Source: Romboutsia_C sp015668195 (lineage in GTDB: Bacteria; Bacillota; Clostridia; Peptostreptococcales; Peptostreptococcaceae). From it: 64,000 bases of DNA. Each line of letters starts with the position of its first letter. Position 1 is the stretch's first letter. The stretch lies in NCBI RefSeq assembly GCF_015668195.1, contig NZ_JADPFC010000001.1, forward strand, positions 372,001 through 436,000, in the 5' to 3' direction. Made by a program: the position numbers and the translations under genes. Shown here in pieces: positions 51,956-61,073 of the stretch. A model generated the notes under the pieces. It was given only the letters and a program-made list of their open reading frames with translations, searched no databases and was not told the DNA's origin.

Positions 51956-52477
51956 ATGGATAGAGTAAATGAAGTAAGTAAAACTAAAACAAAATATTTA
52001 GTGACAGCATCTTTATTTGCCGCATTAGTTTGTTTGACAACAGCATATATATTACATATTCCAGTAGGAGTTAATGGAGGATATGTTCACATAGGAGATT
52101 CATTTATATATTTAGCAGCAGCGATACTTCCTACTCCTTACGCAATGATTTGTGCAGCAATAGGAGCTGGAATGGCAGATTTAGTTAGTGGTGCGGCTAT
52201 ATGGGTAATACCAACAATAATAATAAAGCCAATATTAGTATTATTTATAAGTTCAAATAGCGAAAAAATAATAACTAAAAGAAATATAGTGGGTAGCTTT
52301 ATTGCAGGATTTGTAGGATGGTTTTTATATATGATAGCAGGGGGAATTATATCAGGTACATTTGTAGGTGCATTTGTATTGTCTCTTGTAGGTTTTGTAC
52401 AACCAATAGGAAGTTTTATAGTATTTTTATTAATAGGAAGTACTTTTGATAAATTAGAAATAAAGAAAAAATTTTAA
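51956..52477 (+). CDS. ECF transporter S component-like membrane protein
   Basis: The 173 aa protein has about five or six helices and the S-component pattern LVTASLFAALVCLTTAYI near the start, then GGYVHIGDSFIYLAAAILP and a small-residue-rich GAGMADLVSGAAIWVIPT. S components bind a vitamin or related small molecule and use a shared energising module. The substrate is unknown. It is 16 bases upstream of a short radical SAM gene and likely co-transcribed with it. From memory this membrane family often neighbours such radical SAM proteins. Confidence 0.85.
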   Translation: MDRVNEVSKTKTKYLVTASLFAALVCLTTAYILHIPVGVNGGYVHIGDSFIYLAAAILPTPYAMICAAIGAGMADLVSGAAIWVIPTIIIKPILVLFISSNSEKIITKRNIVGSFIAGFVGWFLYMIAGGIISGTFVGAFVLSLVGFVQPIGSFIVFLLIGSTFDKLEIKKKF

Positions 52478-52493
52478 TAAAAAGGAGATAGAG

Positions 52494-53090
52494 ATGAATA
52501 TATTATACACAATAGATGATAGCCTTTATGTAAACTTGACTAATAAATGTCCATGTAGATGTATATTTTGTATAAGGGATGAGAAAGATGAAATTGAAAA
52601 AAGTGGGAATTTATGGCTAGAACATGAACCAAGTATTGACGAAATAAAAGAAGCATTTAAAAATTATAATTTAAGTGATTATAATGAAGTTGTATTTTGT
52701 GGGTATGGAGAACCTTTAGTTAGATTAGATGAAGTAATAGAAATTAGTAATTTTATAAAAGAAAAAAGTAATGTAAAAGTTAGGGTTAATACCAATGGTT
52801 TAAGTGATTTGATTCATAAAAAGAAAACAGCAATCCTATTAAAGGATAATATAGATTCTATATCAATTAGCTTAAATGCCCCAAATAAAGATGTTTATAC
52901 AAGAGTTACAAGACCTAAATATGGGGAAGTATCATTTGAATATATGATAAATTTTGCAAAAGAATGTAAAGAATATATAAGTGAAGTAGTTTTTTCCGTT
53001 GTAGATGAAATATCACAAGAAGAAATAGAAATGTCAAAAGTATTAGCAAATGAGCTTGGAATAGATTTAAAAGTAAGAAATAAAAACTAA
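52494..53090 (+). CDS. Short radical SAM protein (TatD-associated type)
   Basis: The 198 aa product is a compact radical SAM enzyme. The cluster CxxxCxxC lies at Cys19, Cys23 and Cys26 in NKCPCRCIFCIRD, preceded by YVNLTN. GYGEPLVR is the glycine-rich SAM-binding motif, followed by VRVNTNGLSD. It resembles the TatD-associated radical SAM group, of unknown reaction. It pairs with the upstream S component. The proximity suggests processing of the imported compound, which is inferred. Confidence 0.87.
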   Translation: MNILYTIDDSLYVNLTNKCPCRCIFCIRDEKDEIEKSGNLWLEHEPSIDEIKEAFKNYNLSDYNEVVFCGYGEPLVRLDEVIEISNFIKEKSNVKVRVNTNGLSDLIHKKKTAILLKDNIDSISISLNAPNKDVYTRVTRPKYGEVSFEYMINFAKECKEYISEVVFSVVDEISQEEIEMSKVLANELGIDLKVRNKN

Positions 53091-53101
53091 GATACTTAGA
53101 G

Positions 53102-53153
53102 TATATATTAAAAGCTATAAAAACAAATTTGTTTTTATAGCTTTTAATATATA
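53102..53153. terminator. Perfect 52-bp palindrome after the radical SAM gene
   Basis: Bases 53102-53127 are complementary to 53128-53153 without spacer, centred on AAATTT. It starts 12 bases after the stop codon. Confidence 0.8.
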
Positions 53154-53310
53154 TAATAATAAATAAGTATTAAAATATAAATTTAAATTCACTAGGAAAT
53201 GGTTTCTAAAAAATAAAAATTTACAAAAAAAGTGCAAAATTTGACGAGATTTATGGTAAACTACAACTGAAAAGAAAATTAAATTAACAAAAGAACAGGA
53301 GCAAAGAACA

Positions 53311-53799
53311 ATGGGAATATTTGATATCTTCAAAAAGAAAAATAAAAGCAATATTATATTAGCACCTACAAATGGAGAAATATTAGAGTTATCATGTGTA
53401 CCAGATGAGGTATTTTCTAACAAGATTATGGGAGATGGATTTGCTATAAAGTCAAATGATGGGGTTATAGTATCACCAGTAGATGCAACAGTTGAAATGA
53501 TATTTGATACTAAACATGCTATGGGGTTAAAAACTGATGATGGTTTAGAGTTACTTATACATTTAGGAATAGATACAGTAAATTTAAAAGGTAAAGGTTT
53601 TGAAATATTCACAAATGTTGGAGATAGAGTTAAAGCAGGAGATAAAATAATGAAGATGGATGTTGACTTTATAAAGAATAATGCAACATCGGATATAAGT
53701 CCTATAATATTTACTAGTTTAGAAGATGGGCAGTCTGTAAAGGTTGTAACAGGTGCTGTAGAAGCTAAAGAGGAAAATAGAATAGAAATAGTTAAATAA
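53311..53799 (+). CDS. crr: PTS glucose-family EIIA domain protein
   Basis: The 162 aa product is a stand-alone EIIA(Glc)-type phosphocarrier. It has VSPVDATVEMIFDTKHAMG with His69, and the phosphorylated His84 in ELLIHLGIDTVNLKGKGF. These two His form the phosphoryl site that takes phosphate from HPr. It lies 95 bases before the EIIC-EIIB gene, separated by a small hairpin. In Firmicutes such EIIA proteins can serve several sugar permeases. Confidence 0.92.
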   Translation: MGIFDIFKKKNKSNIILAPTNGEILELSCVPDEVFSNKIMGDGFAIKSNDGVIVSPVDATVEMIFDTKHAMGLKTDDGLELLIHLGIDTVNLKGKGFEIFTNVGDRVKAGDKIMKMDVDFIKNNATSDISPIIFTSLEDGQSVKVVTGAVEAKEENRIEIVK

Positions 53800-53812
53800 C
53801 TAACAAATAGGG

Positions 53813-53840
53813 GGTCTTTAGATATATCTAAAGACTTTTT
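53813..53840 (+). terminator. Intercistronic terminator between PTS EIIA and EIICB genes
   Basis: GTCTTTAGATA pairs with TATCTAAAGAC, followed by TTTTT. Partial readthrough would give more EIIA than permease. Confidence 0.75.
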
Positions 53841-53894
53841 ATATGTAATAAAATTAAATTAAAACAAATAATGACATCAACAGGAGGAAATTAT

Positions 53895-55334
53895 ATGCTT
53901 AAATTTTTACAGCGTATAGGTAAATCACTTATGTTACCTATAGCAGCGCTGCCAATAGCAGGTATTATGCTAAGAATTGGACAACCGGATGTAATAAAAG
54001 CATTACATGTAGTGCCATTCATGTCTCAAATACTTCCATTTTTTGGAGCGGCAGGGTCTGCATTATTTGACAATTTACCATTATTATTTGCACTAGGGGT
54101 TGCAGTTGGTTTATCTGATGATCAAAATGGTGCATCAGCTTTAGCAGGTGTTATATCTTATTTAACATTAACTAATGTTACTACTAAATATTGGGGTATG
54201 AATTTTGCACCAGAAGTAGCATCAACATTAAATATATCATTTTTAGGTGGTATACTAGCAGGTTTAATAGGTGGATTATCATATAATAAATATAGAAAAG
54301 TTCAATTACCAGAGTTTTTAGCATTCTTTGGCGGTAGAAGAGCAGTTCCTATAATGTCTGGATTAATATCAGCTATAGTAGCTATACCTTTAGCTATAGT
54401 TTGGCCTAGCATTCAAGCTTTTTTAGGAAATATATCAGCAACTATAGCAGGATTTGGAGCTATGGGAGCAGCATTATATGGATTCTTTAATCGTCTATTA
54501 ATACCAATGGGACTTCATCATGTATTTAATTCATTCTTTTGGTTCCAATTAGGAAATTTTAATGGGACAACAGGAGATTTAAACAGATTCTTTGCAGGAG
54601 ATCCTACAGCAGGACACTTTATGGCAGGATTTTTCCCAGTAATGATGTTTGGTTTACCAGCAATAGCATTTGCTATATACTGTGCAGCTAAGAAAGAAAA
54701 GAAAAAAGCAGTAGCAGGTATGCTTTTATCTTTAGGGCTTACAGCTTTATTAACAGGTGTTACAGAGCCACTTGAATTTTTATTTATATTTTTATCACCA
54801 GCATTATTAGTAGCACATGCAGTACTTACAGCAATATCTATGTTTATTACAGATTCTCTAGGAGTCCTTCATGGGTTTACATTTTCAGCAGGAGCGATAG
54901 ATTATTTACTAAACTTTAACTTAGCTACTAATCCAATATATATATTATTAGTAGGGCTTGGAATTGGTGCTTTATACTTTGTAGCATTTTACTTTTTAAT
55001 AGTTAAGCTAGACTTACCAACTCCAGGTAGAGAAGATGATGATGAACTTAGTTCAAATCCAATACAAAATAGTGAAGTAGCAGTAACTAGTGAAGATAAA
55101 ATATCTAGAAGATATATAGAATATCTAGGTGGAGATGAGAATATAATTAAGGTTGAAAATTGCGCAACTCGTTTAAGATTAGAATTAGTTGATACTAATA
55201 AAATGAATGAAAAAGGTTTAAAATCATTAGGAGCAAAAGGTGTTGTCAAATTAAACAAGACTAGCGCTCAGGTTATAGTTGGTACAAAAGTTGAATTCGT
55301 AGCTGATGGAATAAATGAAAGTCTTAAAAAATAG
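53895..55334 (+). CDS. nagE: PTS N-acetylglucosamine/glucose-type EIIC-EIIB permease
   Basis: The 479 aa product has an EIIC membrane domain (about 1-375). It starts LQRIGKSLMLPIAALPIAGI and contains the family signatures FNRLLIPMGLHHVFNSFFW and LTGVTEPLEFLF. A linker leads to EIIB with phospho-Cys423 in VENCATRLRLEL. The layout without a fused EIIA and the motifs fit NagE-like GlcNAc permeases; glucose remains possible. I start at 53895 behind CAGGAGGAAATTAT. The separate EIIA gene upstream supplies phosphate. Confidence 0.88.
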   Translation: MLKFLQRIGKSLMLPIAALPIAGIMLRIGQPDVIKALHVVPFMSQILPFFGAAGSALFDNLPLLFALGVAVGLSDDQNGASALAGVISYLTLTNVTTKYWGMNFAPEVASTLNISFLGGILAGLIGGLSYNKYRKVQLPEFLAFFGGRRAVPIMSGLISAIVAIPLAIVWPSIQAFLGNISATIAGFGAMGAALYGFFNRLLIPMGLHHVFNSFFWFQLGNFNGTTGDLNRFFAGDPTAGHFMAGFFPVMMFGLPAIAFAIYCAAKKEKKKAVAGMLLSLGLTALLTGVTEPLEFLFIFLSPALLVAHAVLTAISMFITDSLGVLHGFTFSAGAIDYLLNFNLATNPIYILLVGLGIGALYFVAFYFLIVKLDLPTPGREDDDELSSNPIQNSEVAVTSEDKISRRYIEYLGGDENIIKVENCATRLRLELVDTNKMNEKGLKSLGAKGVVKLNKTSAQVIVGTKVEFVADGINESLKK

Positions 55335-55338
55335 AAAA

Positions 55339-55374
55339 TAATAAGGATATCTAAACTTAGATATCCTTATTTTA
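55339..55374 (+). terminator. Terminator of the PTS genes
   Basis: AATAAGGATATCTAA pairs with TTAGATATCCTTATT. Confidence 0.88.
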
Positions 55375-55562
55375 TAATACAGTAAATTTTAAATTCTGTT
55401 CATTTTAGAGAATTTAAATAAATGTTGTTCTAAGTGAATACTAAGAAAAAGTGTCAGTAGTATGAGTAAAGTAAATTTTTGTTGTTCAACTTTTACCAAA
55501 ATATAGCTATAATATAAAATAAATGAAAATAAAAAAATTATCTAAAAATAGGAGGGGGATAT

Positions 55563-56417
55563 ATGTTAAATACTAATAAAGAACATGTAGTTAAATGGTC
55601 AGTACAAGGTAAAATTCATCATCCAATAGGTGGAAATTATAGAATAAGTCATGATGGAAAACCTATGATACTTCCAGCAACAGGCGGAATATCATATAAT
55701 GTATCTGTTGGTGATAGTGTTTTTAATTGGGCAGGTGACCATGTAGAACCAGGTGTATCTATAAGAAATGAAAATAGTTCAGAAAATGCAGCATTAATGA
55801 CATTTGCATGTATTGGAAATGAAGCTAAAATAGTATCAGGGGATGCTAAAGGCAAAAAGGGATATGTAACAGGTATGCATGGAGGTATAGACCATGTGTT
55901 AATATATTTCGATGAGGAAACTTTAGAAGATTTAGCAATTGATGATAAAATAATGGTAAAAGCATATGGACAAGGGCTTAAGTTAAATAATTATGAAAAT
56001 GTACACATAATGAATATAGATCCTAATCTATTTGAAAAATTAAACATAAAAGAAGAAAACGGGAAACTTAAAGTTAATGTTGTGGGAATAGTACCAGCAT
56101 ATTTAATGGGGTCTGGTATAGGTTCTAAAAGTGCTGCTACAGACGGTGATTATGACATAATGACAGCTGATATGGAAGAAATAAAAAGATTAGGACTTGA
56201 TAAATTAAGATTTGGAGATTTAGTATTGCTTCAAGATTGTGATAACACATATGGTGTAGGATATTTAAAAGGTGCTGTAAGTATAGGAATTGTAGTTCAT
56301 AGTGATTGTGTGAAATCAGGTCATGGACCAGGGGTGACAGTTATAATGACTTGTAAAGATGACACTATAGAAGGCATTATAGATGAAAATGCTAATATAA
56401 AAAATTATATGAAATAA
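55563..56417 (+). CDS. DUF4438 family protein
   Basis: The 284 aa soluble protein has mostly beta composition and Gly-rich turns: PATGGISYNVSVGDSVFNWAG, GKKGYVTGMHGGIDHVLIYF, VPAYLMGSGIGSKSA, and GYLKGAVSIGIVVHSDC. The pattern matches what I recall for DUF4438, a family with no settled function that is common in anaerobes. It starts behind AGGAGGGGGATAT, a very strong ribosome site. It is a single-gene unit ending in a 42-base perfect palindrome. Confidence 0.82.
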   Translation: MLNTNKEHVVKWSVQGKIHHPIGGNYRISHDGKPMILPATGGISYNVSVGDSVFNWAGDHVEPGVSIRNENSSENAALMTFACIGNEAKIVSGDAKGKKGYVTGMHGGIDHVLIYFDEETLEDLAIDDKIMVKAYGQGLKLNNYENVHIMNIDPNLFEKLNIKEENGKLKVNVVGIVPAYLMGSGIGSKSAATDGDYDIMTADMEEIKRLGLDKLRFGDLVLLQDCDNTYGVGYLKGAVSIGIVVHSDCVKSGHGPGVTVIMTCKDDTIEGIIDENANIKNYMK

Positions 56418-56457
56418 AAAGTAAGGTCTTCTATTTAAATAGAAGACCTTACTTTTT
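56416..56457. terminator. Perfect palindromic terminator of the DUF4438 gene
   Basis: AAAAGTAAGGTCTTCTATTT pairs with its exact complement with no loop, ending in TTTTTT; it overlaps the stop codon. Confidence 0.88.
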
Positions 56458-56625
56458 TAAAGTCAAAATAAGTATATCTATAGTTATTAAAAAATAAATA
56501 TTTTATTTTAATATATGAGAATATGTATACCTAAAAAAGTGAAATCTATTATAAAAACAATTTTAAAGATTTAAAATTTGCAAAAAATGGTATATAATAT
56601 GAAAAGACTAACTAGGAGGGGCCAA

Positions 56626-57570
56626 ATGAATAAAAGTAAAGTTGTAATAGTAGGAACAGGAATGGTGGGAATGAGCTATGCTTATTCAATGGTAAACCAA
56701 GGAACATGTGAAGAATTAGTACTTATAGATTTAGATAAAAAAAGAGCTGAAGGAGAAGCTATAGATTTAAATCATGGACTTAGCTTTGCACCAAGAAAAA
56801 TGAAGATATATGCAGGGGATTATAGTGATTGTAGTGATGCCTACATAATATGTATAACAGCAGGTGCTATACAAAATGAAGGAGAAACAAGATTAGACTT
56901 ATTACATAAAAATACAAAAATAATGAAGTCTATAATAGGTGAAATAAAAAAGACTGGTTTTAAAGGAATATTATTAATAGCTACAAATCCTGTTGATATA
57001 ATGACTTACGTATCATGGAAATTATCAGGTTATGACAAATCTAAAGTCATAGGATCAGGAACGACACTAGATTCAGCTAGACTTAGATATACATTAGGTG
57101 AAAGATTAAATGTAAATCCTAAAGATATAAATGCATATGTAATGGGTGAACATGGAGATTCTCAATTTGTAGCTTGGAGTTATGCACTTTGTGGATTACA
57201 ACCAATATATCAAATAGCATCAAGGAAAGATAAGAATATAGACTTTGATGATTTAGAAAAAATAGAAGATGAAGTTAGAAATATAGCCTATAAAATAATT
57301 GATTGTAAAAAATCGACATACTATGGTATAGGAATGGCTTTAACTAAGATAACTAAAGCTATACTTGAAAATGAAAATACAGTACTTACAGTATCATCAT
57401 ATTTAAATGGAGAATATGGCAATGAAGATGTATATATAGCAGTTCCAAGTATAGTAAACAAAGACGGAGTAAGAGAAGTTATACACTTACCACTTGATGC
57501 TACAGAAAAAGAAAAATTAAATGACTCTATAAAGATAATGAAAGAAAATATAAAAAAATTAGACTTATAA
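56626..57570 (+). CDS. ldh: L-lactate dehydrogenase
   Basis: The 314 aa product is an NAD-dependent 2-hydroxyacid dehydrogenase. It has VVIVGTGMVGMSYAYSM (nucleotide-binding), TAGAIQNEGETRLDLL with the Gln that favours lactate over malate, ATNPVDIMTY, and catalytic His176 in GEHGDSQFVAWS. Glu replaces the usual Pro in the QxPGETR loop. It reduces pyruvate to L-lactate to regenerate NAD+. I start at 56626 behind AGGAGGGGCCAA; the upstream in-frame ATGs have no site. Confidence 0.93.
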   Translation: MNKSKVVIVGTGMVGMSYAYSMVNQGTCEELVLIDLDKKRAEGEAIDLNHGLSFAPRKMKIYAGDYSDCSDAYIICITAGAIQNEGETRLDLLHKNTKIMKSIIGEIKKTGFKGILLIATNPVDIMTYVSWKLSGYDKSKVIGSGTTLDSARLRYTLGERLNVNPKDINAYVMGEHGDSQFVAWSYALCGLQPIYQIASRKDKNIDFDDLEKIEDEVRNIAYKIIDCKKSTYYGIGMALTKITKAILENENTVLTVSSYLNGEYGNEDVYIAVPSIVNKDGVREVIHLPLDATEKEKLNDSIKIMKENIKKLDL

Positions 57571-57576
57571 ATATAA

Positions 57577-57628
57577 ATAAATAATTAAAAGCGCTACTTA
57601 ATTTTAAGTAGCGCTTTTAATTATTTAT
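57577..57628. terminator. Perfect 25-bp hairpin terminator of ldh
   Basis: Bases 57577-57601 are complementary to 57604-57628 with a TT loop, including GCGCTACTTAA. Confidence 0.87.
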
Positions 57629-57765
57629 AGTTATGTAATAGTATGTTAAATATTTATAGTATTAGTTTAAACAAATTTATCTAAAATATAAAAAAACTTA
57701 TAATAATAAAACTTTAATATATGGATAACTTAAAAGTAAACACTATTTAAAAGAAAGGATAAGTT

Positions 57766-57942
57766 ATGAAAAAAGAAGTTAAAGTAAATGAAGGAAGGTC
57801 AGATAATAATCCATATATGGATAAGTTATTAAAAGAAAACAAAACTAAAATGGAAATTGCAAAAGAAATAAGTACTAATAAAAAAATAAGTGACATAGTA
57901 GGAGAAAGATTATCTAAAAAACATCATTTCCCACCATGTTAA
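57766..57942 (+). CDS. Small charged protein, 58 aa (first of a mini-gene pair)
   Basis: The frame starts behind GAAAGGATAAGTT. The product is hydrophilic (KLLKENKTKMEIAKEISTNK) and ends HHFPPC, a His-His and terminal Cys that could bind metal. It lies 21 bases before another mini-gene, and a shared terminator follows the pair. I do not recognise it. Confidence 0.6.
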   Translation: MKKEVKVNEGRSDNNPYMDKLLKENKTKMEIAKEISTNKKISDIVGERLSKKHHFPPC

Positions 57943-57963
57943 ATTAAATTTAGGAGGAAACTA

Positions 57964-58113
57964 ATGGAGAATAAATTTTCAAATGGACATTATAAAGACG
58001 CAATTGAGTATGCAAAATATATACTTTCAAATAGTTCCTCTATAAAAGAAATAGCTGAGAATATAAATTCATTAGAAAAAGAAGGCGATAATAAAAAAGC
58101 AAGTGATAATTAA
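57964..58113 (+). CDS. Small charged protein, 49 aa (second of a mini-gene pair)
   Basis: The frame starts behind TTAGGAGGAAACTA, an excellent ribosome site. The product is helical and hydrophilic (HYKDAIEYAKYILSNSSSIK, KEIAENINSLEKE) with no Cys or membrane segment. The KEIAENI stretch resembles AKEISTN of its neighbour, so the two could be distantly related. Function unknown. Confidence 0.62.
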   Translation: MENKFSNGHYKDAIEYAKYILSNSSSIKEIAENINSLEKEGDNKKASDN

Positions 58114-58138
58114 ATTACTAACCAAATAATATAGTTAT

Positions 58139-58187
58139 AAAATAGTAGGTTAATTAATATTTATATTAAATAACCTACTATTTTATT
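58139..58187 (+). terminator. Terminator of the mini-gene pair
   Basis: AAAATAGTAGGTTA pairs with TAACCTACTATTTT around an AT-rich loop. Confidence 0.85.
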
Positions 58188-58299
58188 TGAATAAATTATT
58201 TAACTAAGTGTAGTTATATATAAATTATTAAAAAATATAAATAAAAACACTAATATTAATTATTAAAGAATGGGGTAATAAAGTTTAGGGGGGATTATT

Positions 58300-59526
58300 A
58301 TTAATAAATTACTTAATACATATAAAGGACTCCCAAAAGAGATATATATACTGTTTATAGGTAAAATAGTAAATAGTATAGGTTCGTTTGTACATCCTCT
58401 TATGTCGTTGATACTTACACAAAAAATAGGAATGTCAGCTTTTGAAGCCGGTCAATTTGTGACAATGCTCGCAGTATTTCAGGCTCCATGTATGATAATT
58501 GGAGGAAAGTTAAGTGATACGATTGGAAGAAGAAAAGTTATAATAATATTTCAAGCTTTAGGCGCACTTATGTTAATTATATGTGGACTTATGGATACTA
58601 CTGTATTAACAGCTAAGATAATGATATTATCATCATGTTTTTATTCAATATCATCACCTGCTTATGATGCGTTAAATGCAGACTTAACTAATGACGGAAA
58701 TAGAAAAGAATCATACTCACTATTGTATATGGGAGTGAATATTGGTTTTTCTATAGGTCCAATACTTGGTGGATTTTTATATAAAGATTATTTATCTTTA
58801 ATATTCATAGGAGATGCTATAACTACCTTAATAGCCCTAACACTATTTATATTTTATGTAAAAGAGCCAACAAAAATTAAAAAAAGCAATGTAATAGAGT
58901 CAAAAGAAATATATGATGATGAATATAAAGATTTTTCTACTTTAAAAGTATTAATAAAAAGACCTATACTAATAGCATTTCCTATTATAATGCTATTATA
59001 TCAATTTTCATATTCTCAATGGGGATTTTCTCTTCCTCTTCAAATGGGAGAAATATTTAAAGATGATGGAGCAAGATTATATGGATTATTAGGAGGATTA
59101 AATGGATTTATAGTAATTATATTAACTCCTATACTTACTAGTAAAACTAAAAAATATAAATCTATGAAGGTTATGTCTATAGGAGGAATTTTATATGGGT
59201 TATGTTTTTTAGTGGTTAGTTTTTCAAAAGTAATGCCATTATTTTTCCTAGCAATAATATTATTAACTATAGGAGAAGTTTTAATAGCTATTAATAGTTC
59301 GGCTTTTATAGCGAACAATACTCCTATATCTCATAGGGGAAGGATAAGTTCTATAGTACCATTGATTACTGGAATGGGATATGCAATGGGACCTATGATA
59401 ATGGGTAAAATTATAGATTCAAGCTCTATATTTATAGGGTGGATAGTAGTTATGTTGGCATCTTTTATAGGAGCATTGGGGCTTTTAACATTAAAAAAAC
59501 TTAAATTAGAAATAAATGAAGAATAA
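58300..59526 (+). CDS. MFS transporter with apparent ATT start
   Basis: The ~408 aa major facilitator protein has twelve helices. Loop 2-3 carries GGKLSDTIGRRKVI, the MFS signature (GxLxDxxGRRxxL). The first in-frame ATG (58402) would delete most of helix 1. Upstream the frame stays open back to 58282 and encodes NKLLNTYKGLPKEIYILFIG, the expected N-terminus. A TTTAGGGGGG ribosome site precedes three consecutive ATT codons (58294, 58297, 58300) and no ATG, GTG or TTG is available. I choose 58300 on spacing; 58297 is possible. The substrate is unknown; the layout fits a drug or metabolite efflux pump. Confidence 0.82.
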   Translation: MNKLLNTYKGLPKEIYILFIGKIVNSIGSFVHPLMSLILTQKIGMSAFEAGQFVTMLAVFQAPCMIIGGKLSDTIGRRKVIIIFQALGALMLIICGLMDTTVLTAKIMILSSCFYSISSPAYDALNADLTNDGNRKESYSLLYMGVNIGFSIGPILGGFLYKDYLSLIFIGDAITTLIALTLFIFYVKEPTKIKKSNVIESKEIYDDEYKDFSTLKVLIKRPILIAFPIIMLLYQFSYSQWGFSLPLQMGEIFKDDGARLYGLLGGLNGFIVIILTPILTSKTKKYKSMKVMSIGGILYGLCFLVVSFSKVMPLFFLAIILLTIGEVLIAINSSAFIANNTPISHRGRISSIVPLITGMGYAMGPMIMGKIIDSSSIFIGWIVVMLASFIGALGLLTLKKLKLEINEE

Positions 59527-59622
59527 CTAGCATAAAAAATAGAAATTAATATGAATATTAAGAATAAAGTACTTTTTAAATCGTACTTAAATAGATAAAA
59601 TTTAAAAAAAGTTCATAAATTA

Positions 59623-59650
59623 TTGAAAAAAAATTCTGTTATGCTATAAT
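59623..59650 (+). promoter_or_regulatory. Sigma-A promoter with extended -10 for the NCS2 permease
   Basis: TTGAAA, 16 bases, then TGCTATAAT. It lies 72 bases before the start codon. I see no purine riboswitch between. Confidence 0.75.
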
Positions 59651-59722
59651 AAACCTATAAATACGAATTATTAAAAAAAATTATGGAATAATAATCGGTT
59701 TTATAAGGGGAGGAAATAAAAA

Positions 59723-61063
59723 ATGATGAATCAAAGTTCGGTTATCTATCAACTAGATGGGAAGCCCAAATTAACAGAAGCTATACCTTTAGGTCTTCAG
59801 CACATACTTGCGATGTTTGTTGGAAATGTTACACCGCTGATAATAATTTCAAATACGCTTAATTTATCATTAGCTGATAAAACTGCTTTAATACAATGTG
59901 CTATGTTTGTATCTGGAATAGTAACATTAATACAATGTTATAAAGTTGGTCCATTTGGAGCAAGATTGCCAATAGTTATGGGAACTAGTTTTGGGTTTGT
60001 GCCAGTACTTACAGCGATAGGTGTTAAGTACGGATATGAAGCAATACTTGGAGCATGTCTAGTAGGTGGTCTTATAGAAGTAATATTTGGGAAAAGTATG
60101 AAAAAATTAAGAAAATTTTTCCCACCAGTAGTAACAGGAACAGTAGTTTTAGCTATGGGGATATCTTTACTTCCAACAGGTATAAATTATTTTGCAGGTG
60201 GAGTAGGATCTAGTGACTTTGGTTCGGTATCAAACCTTATATTAGGGACAGTAGTTTTACTAACTGTATTAATTTTTAATCAATATACTAAAGGAATAGC
60301 TAGTTTAGCATCTATACTTATAGGACTTATAGTTGGGTATGTAGTAGCAATAGCAATGGGAAAGATAGATTTCTCACAACTTTCACAGGTGTCTATGATA
60401 TCTATTCCAATGCCTTTTACATTTGGGTTTGAGTTTCGTCTAGACGCAATATTTGCAGTAGCTTGTGTATATATAGTTTCAGCAGTTGAGACAGTCGGGA
60501 ATATAACATCAATAACACATTCAGGTATAGGAAGAAATGCTACTGATAAAGAAATAGCAGGTGGGGTTATGGCAGATGGTATAGGAAGTGCTATAGGTGC
60601 AATATTTAGTGTACTTCCAAATACTGCTTTTGGGCAAAATGTAGGGATTATAGCCATGACTAAAGTTATAAATATAAATGTAGTAGCAACAGGTGCAGTA
60701 TTTTTAATATTAGCAGCAGTATTTCCAAAGTTTGGTGCGATAATATCTTTAATGCCTTCAAGTGTATTAGGTGGGGCTAGTGTAATGATGTTTGCAATGA
60801 TTGCAGTTAGTGGGATAAAGCTTATAACTAGTGAGCCTCTTAATAATAGAAATAGTACAATAGTAGCACTTTCATTAGGTGTTGGAGTTGGATTGTCATT
60901 TGTACCAGGAGTTCTTTCTAATATGCCAGAATCTATACAACTAATATTTGGGGATTCAGGAATTGTATTAGTTGCAATTATAGCATTAGTTTTAAATATA
61001 GTACTTCCAAAAGAAGAAAAATCTGTAGAATTAGAAGTTAAATTAGAAGGTCAAATATCTTAA
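59723..61063 (+). CDS. NCS2 family purine/xanthine permease
   Basis: The 446 aa protein has about fourteen helices and belongs to the nucleobase-cation symporter-2 family. Visible signatures are GLQHILAMFVGNVTPLI in helix 1, MGTSFGFVPV, FPPVVTGTVVLAMGISLLP, SAVETVGNITSITHSGIGR with the substrate-site Glu, and GQNVGIIAMTKV, which contains the QN pair of the signature. The ETVGN and QNVG motifs favour xanthine/uric-acid transporters over uracil permeases. It starts behind AAGGGGAGGAAAT. Confidence 0.92.
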   Translation: MMNQSSVIYQLDGKPKLTEAIPLGLQHILAMFVGNVTPLIIISNTLNLSLADKTALIQCAMFVSGIVTLIQCYKVGPFGARLPIVMGTSFGFVPVLTAIGVKYGYEAILGACLVGGLIEVIFGKSMKKLRKFFPPVVTGTVVLAMGISLLPTGINYFAGGVGSSDFGSVSNLILGTVVLLTVLIFNQYTKGIASLASILIGLIVGYVVAIAMGKIDFSQLSQVSMISIPMPFTFGFEFRLDAIFAVACVYIVSAVETVGNITSITHSGIGRNATDKEIAGGVMADGIGSAIGAIFSVLPNTAFGQNVGIIAMTKVININVVATGAVFLILAAVFPKFGAIISLMPSSVLGGASVMMFAMIAVSGIKLITSEPLNNRNSTIVALSLGVGVGLSFVPGVLSNMPESIQLIFGDSGIVLVAIIALVLNIVLPKEEKSVELEVKLEGQIS

Positions 61064-61073
61064 TATAAATAAG

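Noticed and set aside
59527..59722. Purine riboswitch upstream of the NCS2 permease
   Set aside because: The conserved purine-aptamer core and kissing loops are not visible; only a promoter is supported.
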